A stretch of 64,000 bases of DNA from an uncultured Pelagibacteraceae bacterium (GTDB lineage: Bacteria > Pseudomonadota > Alphaproteobacteria > Pelagibacterales > Pelagibacteraceae), in assembly GCA_902571055.1 (NCBI GenBank), contig CACGAM010000001.1, forward strand, positions 124,001 through 188,000, in the 5' to 3' direction. The position numbers and the translations under genes were made by a program. The notes beneath the pieces are model-generated. The model searched no databases. It was not told where the DNA came from and saw only the letters and a program-made list of their open reading frames with translations. This document shows, piece after piece, positions 36,222 through 45,494 of this stretch; position 1 is the stretch's first letter; each line of letters opens with the position of its first letter.

Positions 36222-36770
36222 TCAAACTGGTTTAAGTGTTGATAATAATAATCTAAAAGGAATTAACATTACTAAGGCAACAAATAATTTCACTGCTAAA
36301 TCACCAAGAGAAAGTGTAAACCATGGTATACCAGTCCCATAAAATGATATTGAGAAAAATAAAAAAGTATCGACAGTTGAACCTATAATTGAAGATCCTA
36401 ATGGTGCAATGAACCATTTTTGTTTTCTTAATTTATCAAAAATTTGTACGTCTAACAATTGGGCAATTAAAAATGCTGTTCCTGATCCAATTGCAATTCT
36501 TAAAGATATTAAATCCGCAAAATTAGTTGAAAATAAAAGAGTAGCGCTAATACCTATAGCAAATCCAATATAAACAATTTTTCTGGCAGCTAGTTTTCCG
36601 TAAGACCTATTTGCTAAATCTGTAATTAAAAATGCAATCGGATAGCTAAAGGCACCATAAGTTAGTATTTCCTCAAGACCATATGCTTTTACAGGGAACT
36701 GAACAAGAAAATTTGAAGCTAAAACGATTAACCCCATCAAAATTGATAATGTAAGGAATATTTTGTTCAC
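36222..36770 (-). CDS. Queuosine precursor transporter, YhhQ/VUT family
   Basis: A 182-residue ECF-like membrane protein with about six helices. YGAFSYPIAFLITDLANRSYGKLAARK near 38-64 is the VUT family signature, RIAIGSGTAFLIAQLLDV follows and GSTVDTFLFFSISF is characteristic. Members import preQ0/preQ1 or queuine for the wobble-base modification of tRNA. It shares one base with the stop of rpmB, so both are probably co-transcribed. Confidence 0.87.
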   Translation of the reverse strand: MNKIFLTLSILMGLIVLASNFLVQFPVKAYGLEEILTYGAFSYPIAFLITDLANRSYGKLAARKIVYIGFAIGISATLLFSTNFADLISLRIAIGSGTAFLIAQLLDVQIFDKLRKQKWFIAPLGSSIIGSTVDTFLFFSISFYGTGIPWFTLSLGDLAVKLFVALVMLIPFRLLLSTLKPV

Positions 36771-37051
36771 TAAGCAGTTTTGTTAAGGATTGTTTTTTTC
36801 ATTTTTTTTAATCTTAAAGACAAATATTTGGTCTTTGTAGATTTTAAGAATTCATCAAAACTACCTTTTTTATCAACTGATCTTACTCCTGCGTTCGAAA
36901 CGGTTAGTCTGAAATTTCTTTTTAAAATTTCACTTTTGAAATAAACCTTTTTCAAATTGGGTAAAAATTTTCTTTTTGTCTTATTGTTAGCATGACTTAC
37001 ATTATGACCCTTGAGAGGTATTTTACCAGTAAGTTCGCATTTTTTTGACAT
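36770..37051 (-). CDS. rpmB: 50S ribosomal protein L28
   Basis: A 93-residue basic ribosomal protein. [22 protein letters not shown] and RFLPNL-like [13 protein letters not shown] match L28, followed by [19 protein letters not shown] sequence as in other alphaproteobacteria. The single Cys at the N-terminus is what is left of the zinc-binding motif in other lineages. It precedes the VUT transporter with a one-base overlap. Confidence 0.95.
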   Translation of the reverse strand: MSKKCELTGKIPLKGHNVSHANNKTKRKFLPNLKKVYFKSEILKRNFRLTVSNAGVRSVDKKGSFDEFLKSTKTKYLSLRLKKMKKTILNKTA

Positions 37052-37085
37052 AGTGAAACTTATATAGAATTTCGTGGATCAATCG

Positions 37086-38132
37086 TCAAGTTGATTTTTT
37101 AAATCCAACCACATCATTTATATTATTTATACCTTCTTGTTCTAAGATTTTAATTAATCCGTTATTAATTTGTGCTGCAATACGTGGACCCCTGTAAACC
37201 ATTCCTGTGTAAATTTGCACTAGTGTTGCACCGCTTAAAATTTTCTCATAAGCACTTTTCGCAGAGTCTACGCCACCTACGCCGATGATCTTAATCTGTT
37301 TTCCTACGAGATTGTAGAACTCGTTAATTATTCTGTTAGAGATTTTTTCTATAGGCTTTCCTGATAATCCACCTTTTTCAAATCTATTCATATTCGTCAA
37401 ACCTTCTCTATTTCTATCAGTCGAGTTAGAGATAATTATAGTTTCAATTTTATTATCTATTAATATTTGCGATATTTTTTCTACTTGATTTGATGATAAG
37501 TCTGGTGAAATTTTAACTGCTATTGGTATACTTGAATTAGCTTTATTTTTTTCTTCAAGTATTGATTTGATTAAATTATTTAATTCACTAGTTTTATGAA
37601 AATCTCTAAGATTTTCAGTATTAGGAGAAGATATATTAATTGTGATATAACTTGCAAGATTTATAAATTTTTTTAGGCATGTAGTGTAGTCTTCGATTCT
37701 ATTACTCGAATCTTTATTTGGACCAATATTTATTCCTAATAAACCCTTAGGTTTATTTTTTTTTATTCTCAAACTAATTTCTTCACATCCTTGATTGTTA
37801 AAACCTAATCTATTTATTAGGGCCTCGTCCTCTTCTAATCTAAATACTCTTGGTCTTGGATTTCCGAATTGTGGTTTAGGTGTTACGGTTCCAACTTCTA
37901 CAAATCCAAATCCTAAGTTAAATAAAGAGTTATAAACTTCGGCATTCTTATCAAAACCAGCTGCAACACCTATTGGAGAATGTATTTTTTCGTTAAATAT
38001 TGAGGTTTCTATTCTTGGAGATTTATTTATTTTGATAGAGGCAATGTTTCCAAATTTTAAAGCATTTATTGCTAAAGAATGTGCAGTTTCAGGGTTAATT
38101 TTAAAAAGAAAAGGTCTTAAAATATCAAACAT
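37086..38132 (-). CDS. pyrD: Dihydroorotate dehydrogenase (quinone)
   Basis: A 348-residue class 2 enzyme oxidising dihydroorotate to orotate with FMN and passing electrons to quinone at the inner membrane. The N-terminal helix (FDILRPFLFKINPETAHSLAI) is the membrane/quinone domain; GVAAGFDKNAEVYN, GFVEVGTVTPKPQFGNPRPR, NRLGFNNQG, ITINISSPNT (Ser base) and GVGGVDSAKSAYEKILSGA follow. It overlaps the C-terminal LysRS fragment by eight bases. Confidence 0.95.
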   Translation of the reverse strand: MFDILRPFLFKINPETAHSLAINALKFGNIASIKINKSPRIETSIFNEKIHSPIGVAAGFDKNAEVYNSLFNLGFGFVEVGTVTPKPQFGNPRPRVFRLEEDEALINRLGFNNQGCEEISLRIKKNKPKGLLGINIGPNKDSSNRIEDYTTCLKKFINLASYITINISSPNTENLRDFHKTSELNNLIKSILEEKNKANSSIPIAVKISPDLSSNQVEKISQILIDNKIETIIISNSTDRNREGLTNMNRFEKGGLSGKPIEKISNRIINEFYNLVGKQIKIIGVGGVDSAKSAYEKILSGATLVQIYTGMVYRGPRIAAQINNGLIKILEQEGINNINDVVGFKKST

Positions 38133-38484
38133 TATTTAATTTATTTTTAATTAATTCAATTGTCTCACTTAAACCAAAAAAGCTTATAAAAAAACCCATT
38201 CTTGGTCCATTTTCATCTCCAAAAGTTACCTGATAAATTAATTTAAACCAATCTCTGAGTTTATCTTTGTATCCGTTTTCTTTTCCAACTGTGTATATTT
38301 CAGTCTGTATTTCCTCAGGTGTCATTTTATTATTACAATTCTCAAGTTTTTTTACTAGTTGATTAAGCGCTTTTCTCTCCTCACTATTTGGTTTTATATA
38401 TTTTTTTGTTTTCTTAATAACTTCATCAAAATATTTAATTGCATAACCAATTAATTGATCGAAAATTGGAAAATTTTTTTTCAT
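38125..38484 (-). CDS. lysS: Lysyl-tRNA synthetase class I, C-terminal fragment (separated by frameshift)
   Basis: A 119-residue frame homologous to the C-terminal, anticodon-side part of class I LysRS (FDQLIGYAIKYFDEVIKKTKKY, GRENGYKDKLRDWFKLIYQVTFGDENGPRMG-like). It is in the +1 frame relative to the N-terminal part. The break is at a run of eight A (minus strand, 38474-38481): with seven A the two frames join as NINEKNFPIFDQLIGY. An ATG lies exactly at the fragment's start, so separate translation is conceivable. Confidence 0.82.
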   Translation of the reverse strand: MKKNFPIFDQLIGYAIKYFDEVIKKTKKYIKPNSEERKALNQLVKKLENCNNKMTPEEIQTEIYTVGKENGYKDKLRDWFKLIYQVTFGDENGPRMGFFISFFGLSETIELIKNKLNNV

Positions 38485-39694
38485 TTATGTTGGTTTTATA
38501 TTTTTTTACAAATTTCCAAAGTATTTCTTTAGACGTCGCGTTACTTGTTTCAACTAAATTAAGTAGCATTGAAAAACTCATAATGATATCCTCTTTTGGA
38601 ACCTTACCATTATGAACATGCCATGCAGGATTTAACAATAGCTGTAATTCATCTTGCGTCTTACTTTTATCTATAAAATTTAAATATTCATCTACAGCTT
38701 TTGAAACAACTTCATCATAAAGTTTCTTTGCTCTCTTAGGGTTTTGATACATGAAAAGAGATAAGCTCTCCGGAGATGCGTATTTAAGCCATTGATCAAT
38801 TGTGATTCCATTTCCTTTAGATTTAGATATCTTTTCGCCTTTTCCATCTAAAAATAACTCATATGCAAATCCAGACGGATTATTTTTTCCTAGAACTTTA
38901 AGTATTTTTGTTGATAGAATCGCGCTTTCAATAAGGTCTTTTCCATACATCTCAAAGTCTACATCTAATGCATACCATCTCATTGCCCAATCAACCTTCC
39001 ATTGTAGTTTACAATTACCATCTAAAATACTGGCCTCTAAATCTTTACCATTATTATCAAATATAATTTTGTTTTCTTTATTCTTAATTTCTTTTACAGG
39101 TATCTCTAGTACTTTTTCAGTATTGGGACATATAGGTAAAAATGGTGAGTATGTTTTTTGTCTTTCCTTTCCTAATGTTGGAATAATGATATTCATAATT
39201 TCATTAAAATTATTTAAAATTAGTATTAGTGTTTCATTGAAAAAACCCTTTTTGTAAAGCTCTGTAGAACTTTGAAAGGTATAGCTAAATTTAAAATTGT
39301 TTAAAAAATTTTTTAACATTTCATTATTATGCTCCCCAAAACTATTAAATTTTCCAAACGGATCCGGAACTTTGGTTAGGGGCTTATTTAGATTTTTATT
39401 TAATATATCTTTATTTGGAACATTATCTGGAATTTTTCTTAAACCATCCATGTCGTCCGAAAAGGTAATAATTTCTTTGGGGAGATCTGTTAAGTGATTT
39501 AGAGCATTTACCACCATTGAAGTTCTAGCTACCTCACCAAAAGTCCCTATATGCGGTAAACCACTTGGTCCATAGCCTGTTTGCAAAATAATCTTACCTT
39601 TTTTGTCTATATTTTTTTTTCTTTCTCTTAAAATTTTTTTAGCCTCAACGAAAGGCCAGGCGTTTGTTTTTTCGATGTTTTCTTTGTCTAGCAC
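38435..39694 (-). CDS. lysS: Lysyl-tRNA synthetase class I, N-terminal and catalytic part (frameshifted)
   Basis: The Rossmann catalytic domain of class I LysRS, which charges tRNA-Lys and in alphaproteobacteria usually replaces the class II enzyme. ILQTGYGPSGLPHIGTFGEVART holds the HIGH-like motif, FSDDMDGLRKIP is typical, and KISKSKGNG is the KMSKS motif. Homology runs to KYKTNINEK and then the frame ends in unrelated residues (FSNFRSINWLCN). The remainder continues in another frame, see the adjacent fragment. No second LysRS is visible in this window. Confidence 0.88.
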   Translation of the reverse strand: MLDKENIEKTNAWPFVEAKKILRERKKNIDKKGKIILQTGYGPSGLPHIGTFGEVARTSMVVNALNHLTDLPKEIITFSDDMDGLRKIPDNVPNKDILNKNLNKPLTKVPDPFGKFNSFGEHNNEMLKNFLNNFKFSYTFQSSTELYKKGFFNETLILILNNFNEIMNIIIPTLGKERQKTYSPFLPICPNTEKVLEIPVKEIKNKENKIIFDNNGKDLEASILDGNCKLQWKVDWAMRWYALDVDFEMYGKDLIESAILSTKILKVLGKNNPSGFAYELFLDGKGEKISKSKGNGITIDQWLKYASPESLSLFMYQNPKRAKKLYDEVVSKAVDEYLNFIDKSKTQDELQLLLNPAWHVHNGKVPKEDIIMSFSMLLNLVETSNATSKEILWKFVKKYKTNINEKKFSNFRSINWLCN

Positions 39695-39782
39695 AATTAA
39701 CCTAAATTTTCCTCATAAATCTTATTATATTTTTTTCTAATAGAGTTGAAATTTATTTACCATAAAATAATGTTCATTCAAA

Positions 39783-41231
39783 ATGTCCAATTACAAAACA
39801 GTTTTTTTTACTCTAGGCTTGCTGCAAATTATTCTAGGTTTATCAATGATAATCCCGGTGTTGATACAACTAGTATATAGTGAATCAGACTCAGGTTTTA
39901 TTGTATCAGGTTTAGCTACAATAATATTCGGAATGTTATTTTATCTCTCAAATTTAGACCATGACAAAAAAATAAACTTACAACAAGCTTTTTTGCTTAC
40001 GTCTCTTTCATGGTTAAGTATTGCAATATTTGGTTCATTACCTTTTATTTTTTCTGAAATAAATTTGTCTCTAACTGATGCTTTTTTTGAGAGCATGTCT
40101 GGGATTACTACGACGGGTTCAACAATAATTTCTAACCTGAATGATGCGCCAAAAAGTATCTTGCTATGGCGTTCGATGTTACAATGGTTGGGTGGAATTG
40201 GAATTATTGTCATGGCAATAACACTAATGCCAATAATGAATGTAGGTGGTATGCAATTATTTAAAATATCAACAAATGATAAAACTGAAAAAGTTCTACC
40301 AAAAACAAAGGAGATATCTCTTAGATTAATTCTAATTTATTTATCACTTACTTTCTTGTGTTCAATTTTATACAAAATTTGTGGAATGAATTTTTTTGAT
40401 AGTTTTACTCATGCGATGACTACAATAGCAACTGGTGGTTTTTCTAATTATAATGAGTCAATTGGATATTTCAATAATTCATACATAGAAATCACTTCCA
40501 TAATATTTATTTTATCAGGCAGTATTCCTTTTATTGTTTACTTAAAGTTTTTAAACGGAGATAAAAAAATATTTATATCAGATAGCCAAATTAAATTATT
40601 TTTTAAGATCGTTATATTTTCAATATTTTTCCTTTTTATTTATCTTTCAATAGTTAACAAAAATTTTTATGAAATAGATTTTCTTTCAGTTTCATTTAAT
40701 GTTGTGTCTGTTTTAACTGGAACCGGATATGTCACTGAAAACTACAGTGGTTGGGGTAATTTTCCTCTATTTTTCTTTCTGATACTCATGTTTATTGGAG
40801 GATGCGCAGGATCTACAACATGTGGTATAAAAATATTTAGAGTTCAAATCTTATATCAGTTTTTTTCTAATCAGATAAAAAAAATAATATATCCTCACGG
40901 AGTATTTAATATGAAATATGAAAAACAAAATATTGATGAAAAATTTATGTCATCGGTAATCTCGTTTATATATTTATACTTTATAATTTTTTTTATAGTT
41001 GCCTCTTTATTAACAATTAATGGTCTTGATATTGTATCAGCGTTATCAGCTGCTGCTACAGCGATATCTAATGTTGGTCCTGGACTAGGAGATACCATTG
41101 GTCCTAATGGAAATTTTGCGGAAATTTCTAATAATTCAAAATGGATTTTAAGTTTTGCAATGATACTAGGTAGACTTGAACTTTTTGCAATTTTAGTTTT
41201 ATTTATTCCTTCATTTTGGAGAAAATTTTAA
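39783..41231 (+). CDS. trkH: Potassium uptake protein TrkH
   Basis: A 482-residue K+ transporter subunit with four repeated M1-P-M2 units. Selectivity-filter-like turns are visible as SGITTTGSTI near 105, IATGGFSNYN near 218, VLTGTGYVTENY near 312 and ISNVGPGLGDTIG near 432, each near the pore glycine. TrkH partners with the cytosolic TrkA, not encoded here. It is divergent from lysS over 88 bases and its stop overlaps the next gene's ATG (TAATG). Confidence 0.92.
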   Translation: MSNYKTVFFTLGLLQIILGLSMIIPVLIQLVYSESDSGFIVSGLATIIFGMLFYLSNLDHDKKINLQQAFLLTSLSWLSIAIFGSLPFIFSEINLSLTDAFFESMSGITTTGSTIISNLNDAPKSILLWRSMLQWLGGIGIIVMAITLMPIMNVGGMQLFKISTNDKTEKVLPKTKEISLRLILIYLSLTFLCSILYKICGMNFFDSFTHAMTTIATGGFSNYNESIGYFNNSYIEITSIIFILSGSIPFIVYLKFLNGDKKIFISDSQIKLFFKIVIFSIFFLFIYLSIVNKNFYEIDFLSVSFNVVSVLTGTGYVTENYSGWGNFPLFFFLILMFIGGCAGSTTCGIKIFRVQILYQFFSNQIKKIIYPHGVFNMKYEKQNIDEKFMSSVISFIYLYFIIFFIVASLLTINGLDIVSALSAAATAISNVGPGLGDTIGPNGNFAEISNNSKWILSFAMILGRLELFAILVLFIPSFWRKF

Positions 41232-42604
41232 TGATTGAAAAAAAACAATCCTGGTCTGAATCAATACAGGTTTATAGAGATATTAGAATGTTAAGAATTC
41301 TTTTATTAGGAGCAATAAGTGGTTTTCCATGGGTTTTAATAGCTAGCAGTTTGAGTTTATGGCTCAAAGAGGAAGGATTGAGCAGATCAACTATTGGATG
41401 GGCAGGTTTGATATTTGGTGTTTACGCGTTTAATTATTTATGGGCTCCTATAGTGGATAGAATACAAATACCTTATTTATCAAAAAAAATTGGTCATAGA
41501 CGAGGATGGATAGTTTTAATGCAATTAATTATTTTGTTAAGTTTATTAATTTGGAGTTTAATAAATCCTACACAAAATTTAGCTCTTCTTATTGGAGTTG
41601 GATTAATTATTGCAACTGCATCTGCAACCCAAGATATAACGGTTGATGCTTTAAGAATTGAGCAAATTAATGCTAATGAAGGAAAATCAATGGCAGCAGG
41701 TGCTGCGGTAGCTGTTGTAGGATGGTGGACAGGATATAAGCTTGGTGGAGTAATTGCTTTATTTACAGCAGAGTTTTTTGAAAATGTTGGTATTGAGGAT
41801 TATTGGCAATCAACTTTTTTAGTTTTGGGCGGAATAGTTATTTTGATGAACATAGCTTTAATGTTTGTTCACGAACCAAGTAATAATTTAAGACAAATAA
41901 AACAATCGGAAAATGATAAACTTATTGAAGAAAAACTAGGATCATCAAATAAATTAAGTAGATTTGTTGCATACATATCAGGAACTATCGGAAATCCAAT
42001 AATTAGCTTTTTTAAAAAAAATGGATTTACAATTGCTATTTGGATACTAGGTTTCGTATTTTTATTTAAAATTGGTGAAGCATTTCTTGGTAGGATGTCT
42101 ATTGTGTTTTATAAGGAAATTGGTTTCTCTAAAGGAGAAATTGCAATTTATTCTAAAACATTGGGTTGGATAACGACTGTGGTTTTTACTTTAATTGGTG
42201 GGTTGTTTGCTATGAGATCAGGAACAATCAAAACAATGTTTGTTGCTGGAGGTTTTATGGCCGCAACAAATCTTTTATTTGCTTTACTTGCTTGGTCAGG
42301 CAAATCTGAATGGCTATTTGCTTTAGCAGTAATAGCTGATGATATCTCAGCTGCATTTGCAACTGTTGCTTTTGTTGCCTTTATATCTTTGCTTGTGGAC
42401 AGAACATATACTGCAACTCAATACGCACTACTTGCTTCGATTGGTACGGCTGGAAGGACTACACTCGCATCCTCCTCTGGCGCTTTAGTTGATTGGTTAA
42501 ATGGTGATTGGGGTACTTTTTTTATAATCACTACTTTGATGGTAATTCCTTCATTAATATGTTTGTGGTTAATTAAAGATAAAATTGTAATAAGTGGGAA
42601 ATAA
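41231..42604 (+). CDS. AmpG-like major facilitator (PAT family) permease
   Basis: A ~457-residue twelve-helix transporter. RILLLGAISGFPWVLIASSLSLWLKEEG and YLWAPIVDRIQIPYLSKKIGHRRGWI are strongly like AmpG and acetyl-CoA transporters of the PAT group, and SATQDITVDALRIE is the third signature. AmpG imports GlcNAc-anhydroMurNAc muropeptides. The downstream NlpC/P60 gene, overlapping by eleven bases, supports a cell-wall link. I prefer the ATG at 41231 over a TTG at 41216 within trkH. Confidence 0.83.
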   Translation: MIEKKQSWSESIQVYRDIRMLRILLLGAISGFPWVLIASSLSLWLKEEGLSRSTIGWAGLIFGVYAFNYLWAPIVDRIQIPYLSKKIGHRRGWIVLMQLIILLSLLIWSLINPTQNLALLIGVGLIIATASATQDITVDALRIEQINANEGKSMAAGAAVAVVGWWTGYKLGGVIALFTAEFFENVGIEDYWQSTFLVLGGIVILMNIALMFVHEPSNNLRQIKQSENDKLIEEKLGSSNKLSRFVAYISGTIGNPIISFFKKNGFTIAIWILGFVFLFKIGEAFLGRMSIVFYKEIGFSKGEIAIYSKTLGWITTVVFTLIGGLFAMRSGTIKTMFVAGGFMAATNLLFALLAWSGKSEWLFALAVIADDISAAFATVAFVAFISLLVDRTYTATQYALLASIGTAGRTTLASSSGALVDWLNGDWGTFFIITTLMVIPSLICLWLIKDKIVISGK

Positions 42605-43343
42605 TTTTTTTTGCACAAAGCCAGTTATAAATGTTCTTTTAGAGCCAAAGAAATCTTCTAAGGTTAGTAGTCAATTAATTTACGGTGAAAAATTTCAAAT
42701 CATATCAAGAAGTAAAAATTACATTAAAGTTAAAAATTTTTATGACAGATATATTGGTTACATAAAATTTAACAATTTCAGATCAAACTATAAACCAACT
42801 CATAAAGTAGTATGTCTGAAATCAAGGATCTATTTACAAAAAAAAGGAAAAACTAAACCATCTAATACCTTCCTTCCTTTTTTGAGTGAAATAGAAATTT
42901 TGAAGACAAAAAAAAATCTGATTATGTTTGAAAACAATAAATGGATAAAAAGAAAAGAAGTTTTACCAATAGATAGAAAAGTGAATGATTTTAGTAGAAT
43001 TTTAAAATTATTCTTAAATTGTCCTTATAGATGGGGAGGTAAATCTTACATGGGTATAGATTGCTCTGCTTTAATACAAATTTATTATAAATTTAACAGG
43101 AAATTTTTTCCAAGAGATACGATTGACCAGATTAAAATTAAAAAAGGTTATAAAATTAAAAAATCGTATTCGAAGGGAGATATAATTTTTTGGAATGGAC
43201 ATGTTGCGATTTGTCTAAATAATAGAATGTTAATACATGCATATGGGCCTAGGAAAAAAGTTATAATAATGCCAATCAAAAATGCAATAAATATAATTCA
43301 GCAAACTGCCAATCTAAAAGTAAAAAAAATATATAAAATTTAA
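42594..43343 (+). CDS. NlpC/P60 peptidase with N-terminal SH3-like domains
   Basis: A 249-residue protein: two bacterial SH3-like repeats (~10-120), then a C-terminal NlpC/P60 papain-like domain. Catalytic Cys is in YMGIDCSALIQ near 163, His in WNGHVAIC near 201 and the third polar residue in LIHAYGP. Such enzymes cut gamma-D-Glu-diamino acid bonds in murein peptides. No signal peptide is seen, so a cytosolic recycling enzyme is more likely than a secreted one. The start is a GTG overlapping the permease gene. Confidence 0.85.
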   Translation: MGNNFFCTKPVINVLLEPKKSSKVSSQLIYGEKFQIISRSKNYIKVKNFYDRYIGYIKFNNFRSNYKPTHKVVCLKSRIYLQKKGKTKPSNTFLPFLSEIEILKTKKNLIMFENNKWIKRKEVLPIDRKVNDFSRILKLFLNCPYRWGGKSYMGIDCSALIQIYYKFNRKFFPRDTIDQIKIKKGYKIKKSYSKGDIIFWNGHVAICLNNRMLIHAYGPRKKVIIMPIKNAINIIQQTANLKVKKIYKI

Positions 43344-44221
43344 ATTTCTCTTCCAAAATCTGGTTTTGAAACATCTTGTTTCGAATCAATAATTTGCTTT
43401 CGGACTTTTTTTGAATTCATCAAAATTTTTTTAAGCTCTTTATCTTTATTGGCTTTAATTTTTTTTTTTATTAAATTAAGGTTTTTAATAAATTTATTAA
43501 TTGATTTAATCATATTATCTTTATTACTAAAAAATATATCTCTCCACATAATTTCGTTGGATGCTGCTGTCCTTGAAAAATCTCTTAAGCCACCAGCGCT
43601 ATATTTGATTATATTTTTTTTTTCAACCTTTTGAAAATCTTGGGCTGTTTTTATTAAGTTATAAGCTATTAAATGTGGAAGATGACTTGTAATGGCAAAA
43701 ATTTTATCGTGCTCTTTAGCATTCATCAGAATTACCTTAGAACCTAGTTTTTTCCAAAATTTTTTTACAGTATTAATTTTGCTCTTTTTTCCTTTGTTAA
43801 TTAAGATACACCATTTATTATTAAATAACTCTTTACTGCCAAACTTTGGTCCACTAACCTCTGATCCTGCGATCGGGTGACTTAAAATTAAGTTTTTATT
43901 TTTTGTAAATTTAATCAAATTTCGTTTAGTAGATCCTACCTCTGTTATTACAGAGTCTTCTGACATAAATTTATTTATTTTTGGAAAGATAAATTTATAT
44001 TCACTCATAGGAGCACAAATTATTATGAAATTCATCATTTCTAAGTCTTTGTTTAAGTTAGAAATGAATTTAATTTTCTTATTTATTTTTCTTATGATGT
44101 TTATATTTTTTTTTAATTTTTCGTAAACATAGATATTTTTTGAAATTTTATTTTTAATTGAGCTTTTTAATATTGATGAACCAATCAAGCCACAACCGAC
44201 TATTAGAACATTATTGAACAT
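43340..44221 (-). CDS. tyrA: Prephenate/arogenate dehydrogenase
   Basis: A ~293-residue NAD(P)-dependent enzyme in tyrosine synthesis. NVLIVGCGLIGSSILKS is the dinucleotide fold, ICAPMSEY and LSHPIAGSEVSGP the TyrA motifs, AITSHLPHLIAYNL contains the catalytic His. I take the ATG at 44221, since the longer frame (to 44278) runs into hisC. It overlaps hisC by 11 bases; hisC-tyrA pairs are common in alphaproteobacteria, where HisC also transaminates aromatic precursors. Confidence 0.92.
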   Translation of the reverse strand: MFNNVLIVGCGLIGSSILKSSIKNKISKNIYVYEKLKKNINIIRKINKKIKFISNLNKDLEMMNFIIICAPMSEYKFIFPKINKFMSEDSVITEVGSTKRNLIKFTKNKNLILSHPIAGSEVSGPKFGSKELFNNKWCILINKGKKSKINTVKKFWKKLGSKVILMNAKEHDKIFAITSHLPHLIAYNLIKTAQDFQKVEKKNIIKYSAGGLRDFSRTAASNEIMWRDIFFSNKDNMIKSINKFIKNLNLIKKKIKANKDKELKKILMNSKKVRKQIIDSKQDVSKPDFGREI

Positions 44222-45305
44222 TTTTAAATATATTTTTAACTTCCTTAAGAAATAATTTATTTTCAGCAATATTGCCAATTGTTAATCTCAAATGATTGTC
44301 GATTCCATAAGTTTTCATTTCTCTAAGAATAATACCTTTTTTTTCCAACTTTTTTTCAACTTTGTTTGCAGACAATTTACAACTATTAAAATTTAATAGT
44401 AGAAAGTTAGCGCTAATTTTGTTTGAATAAATATTAAATTCCTCTAATGATGTTTTGATTTTTTTACTCCACAATAAATTATGTTTAACTGACTTGTTAA
44501 TAAATTTATTGTCTTTTAGTGCCTCTATTGCACATAATTGCGCAACCTCATTAACATTAAAAGGTGGTTTAATTGAATTTAAAGCATTAACAATATTTTT
44601 ATCACCGTAACCCCAGCCAATTCTTAAAGCCGCTAATCCATAAATTTTTGAAAATGTTCTCAATATAAATACATTTTTGTGATTTTTAAATATTTCCAGC
44701 CCTGAAGCATAATTCCTATCTTTCATATATTCATAATATGCGTCATCAATTACTAATAAAATATCTTTTCTCAATCTTTTTCTTAAATTGATTAAATCTT
44801 TTTTATAAAGATAGGTACCAGTAGGATTGTTAGGATTTGCTAAAAAAACAATTTTAGTTTTTTTGCTTACATTTTTAATTATATTATCAATAGAAATCGT
44901 AAAATTTTTCTCTTTAGAATAAATTACTTTCGCCCCTGAAATAGATGCATAAATTCTATACATCAAAAAACTAAATTGTGGCACTATAACCTGGTCACCT
45001 TTACTTAGAAATAACTGACACAGCATTTGAATAATCTCATCTGAACCAGATCCGCAGATTACTTTATTAATATCACAATTAAATTTAATAGAAATTTGTT
45101 TTCTTAATAATTTAGATGTGTAGTCCGGATATTTAGAGGTACTAACATTATTTCTCAAAATTTCTTTAACTTTTGAACTTGCTCCTAATGCAGACTCATT
45201 TGCTGATAGCTTAATTATCTTTTTGGTATTATTTAAATTAGGTATTTCGTGTTTTCCAGGCTTGTATGACTGAAACTTTAGTTTTTTAAATTTCATTAAT
45301 TTCAT
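44211..45305 (-). CDS. hisC: Histidinol-phosphate / aromatic aminotransferase
   Basis: A 364-residue fold-type I PLP aminotransferase. LSANESALGAS near 34, CGSGSDEIIQML, ANPNNPTGTYL, VIDDAYYEY and the PLP lysine in RTFSKIYGLAALRIGWGYG are the HisC signatures. Paired with tyrA it probably serves both histidine and tyrosine/phenylalanine synthesis. A second Met at codon 4 is an equally good start. It is divergent from metX across the 189-base SAM-II region. Confidence 0.92.
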   Translation of the reverse strand: MKLMKFKKLKFQSYKPGKHEIPNLNNTKKIIKLSANESALGASSKVKEILRNNVSTSKYPDYTSKLLRKQISIKFNCDINKVICGSGSDEIIQMLCQLFLSKGDQVIVPQFSFLMYRIYASISGAKVIYSKEKNFTISIDNIIKNVSKKTKIVFLANPNNPTGTYLYKKDLINLRKRLRKDILLVIDDAYYEYMKDRNYASGLEIFKNHKNVFILRTFSKIYGLAALRIGWGYGDKNIVNALNSIKPPFNVNEVAQLCAIEALKDNKFINKSVKHNLLWSKKIKTSLEEFNIYSNKISANFLLLNFNSCKLSANKVEKKLEKKGIILREMKTYGIDNHLRLTIGNIAENKLFLKEVKNIFKNVQ

Positions 45306-45380
45306 AACTTTAAATTTTTCTGGTATTTATAGATAAATTATTATTTATTCAAATTAAATAAGTAAAAATCCCTTAAAAAT

Positions 45381-45409
45381 TTGACATATAAAAATTGATA
45401 ATGTAAACA
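45381..45409 (+). promoter_or_regulatory. Sigma-70-type promoter before the SAM-II riboswitch
   Basis: A perfect TTGACA (45381-45386) is followed after 17 bases by TAAACA (45404-45409), a weak -10. Transcription would begin near 45415, at the first base of the riboswitch stem, as expected for the compact SAM-II class. Judged by eye. Confidence 0.5.
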
Positions 45410-45413
45410 TTTA

Positions 45414-45464
45414 TTGCGCTGATTTAACTGAATTGCGAGCGCTATAAAAAAACCGCTAAATAAG
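45414..45464 (+). ncRNA. SAM-II riboswitch (metX leader)
   Basis: GCGCTGATTTAACTG (45416-45430), ATTGCGAGCGC (45432-45442), then TATAAAAAAACCGCTAAATAAG match the SAM-II consensus along the whole length. P1 pairs GCGCT (45416-45420) with AGCGC (45438-45442), and GCTAAA (45455-45460) supplies the pseudoknot/SAM-binding strand. SAM-II binds S-adenosylmethionine and represses methionine genes, commonly metA/metX in alphaproteobacteria. Unusually, the sequence after GCTAAA is T-rich and has no Shine-Dalgarno; the metX ATG is 31 bases farther on. Confidence 0.92.
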
Positions 45465-45494
45465 TTTTTTTTCCTCTCAATTCACTGAAATGCT

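Noticed and set aside
38802..39257. A 151-codon plus-strand frame within lysS
   Set aside because: It is antisense to well-conserved LysRS motifs and has the hydrophobic composition expected from reversed Lys/Glu-rich codons.
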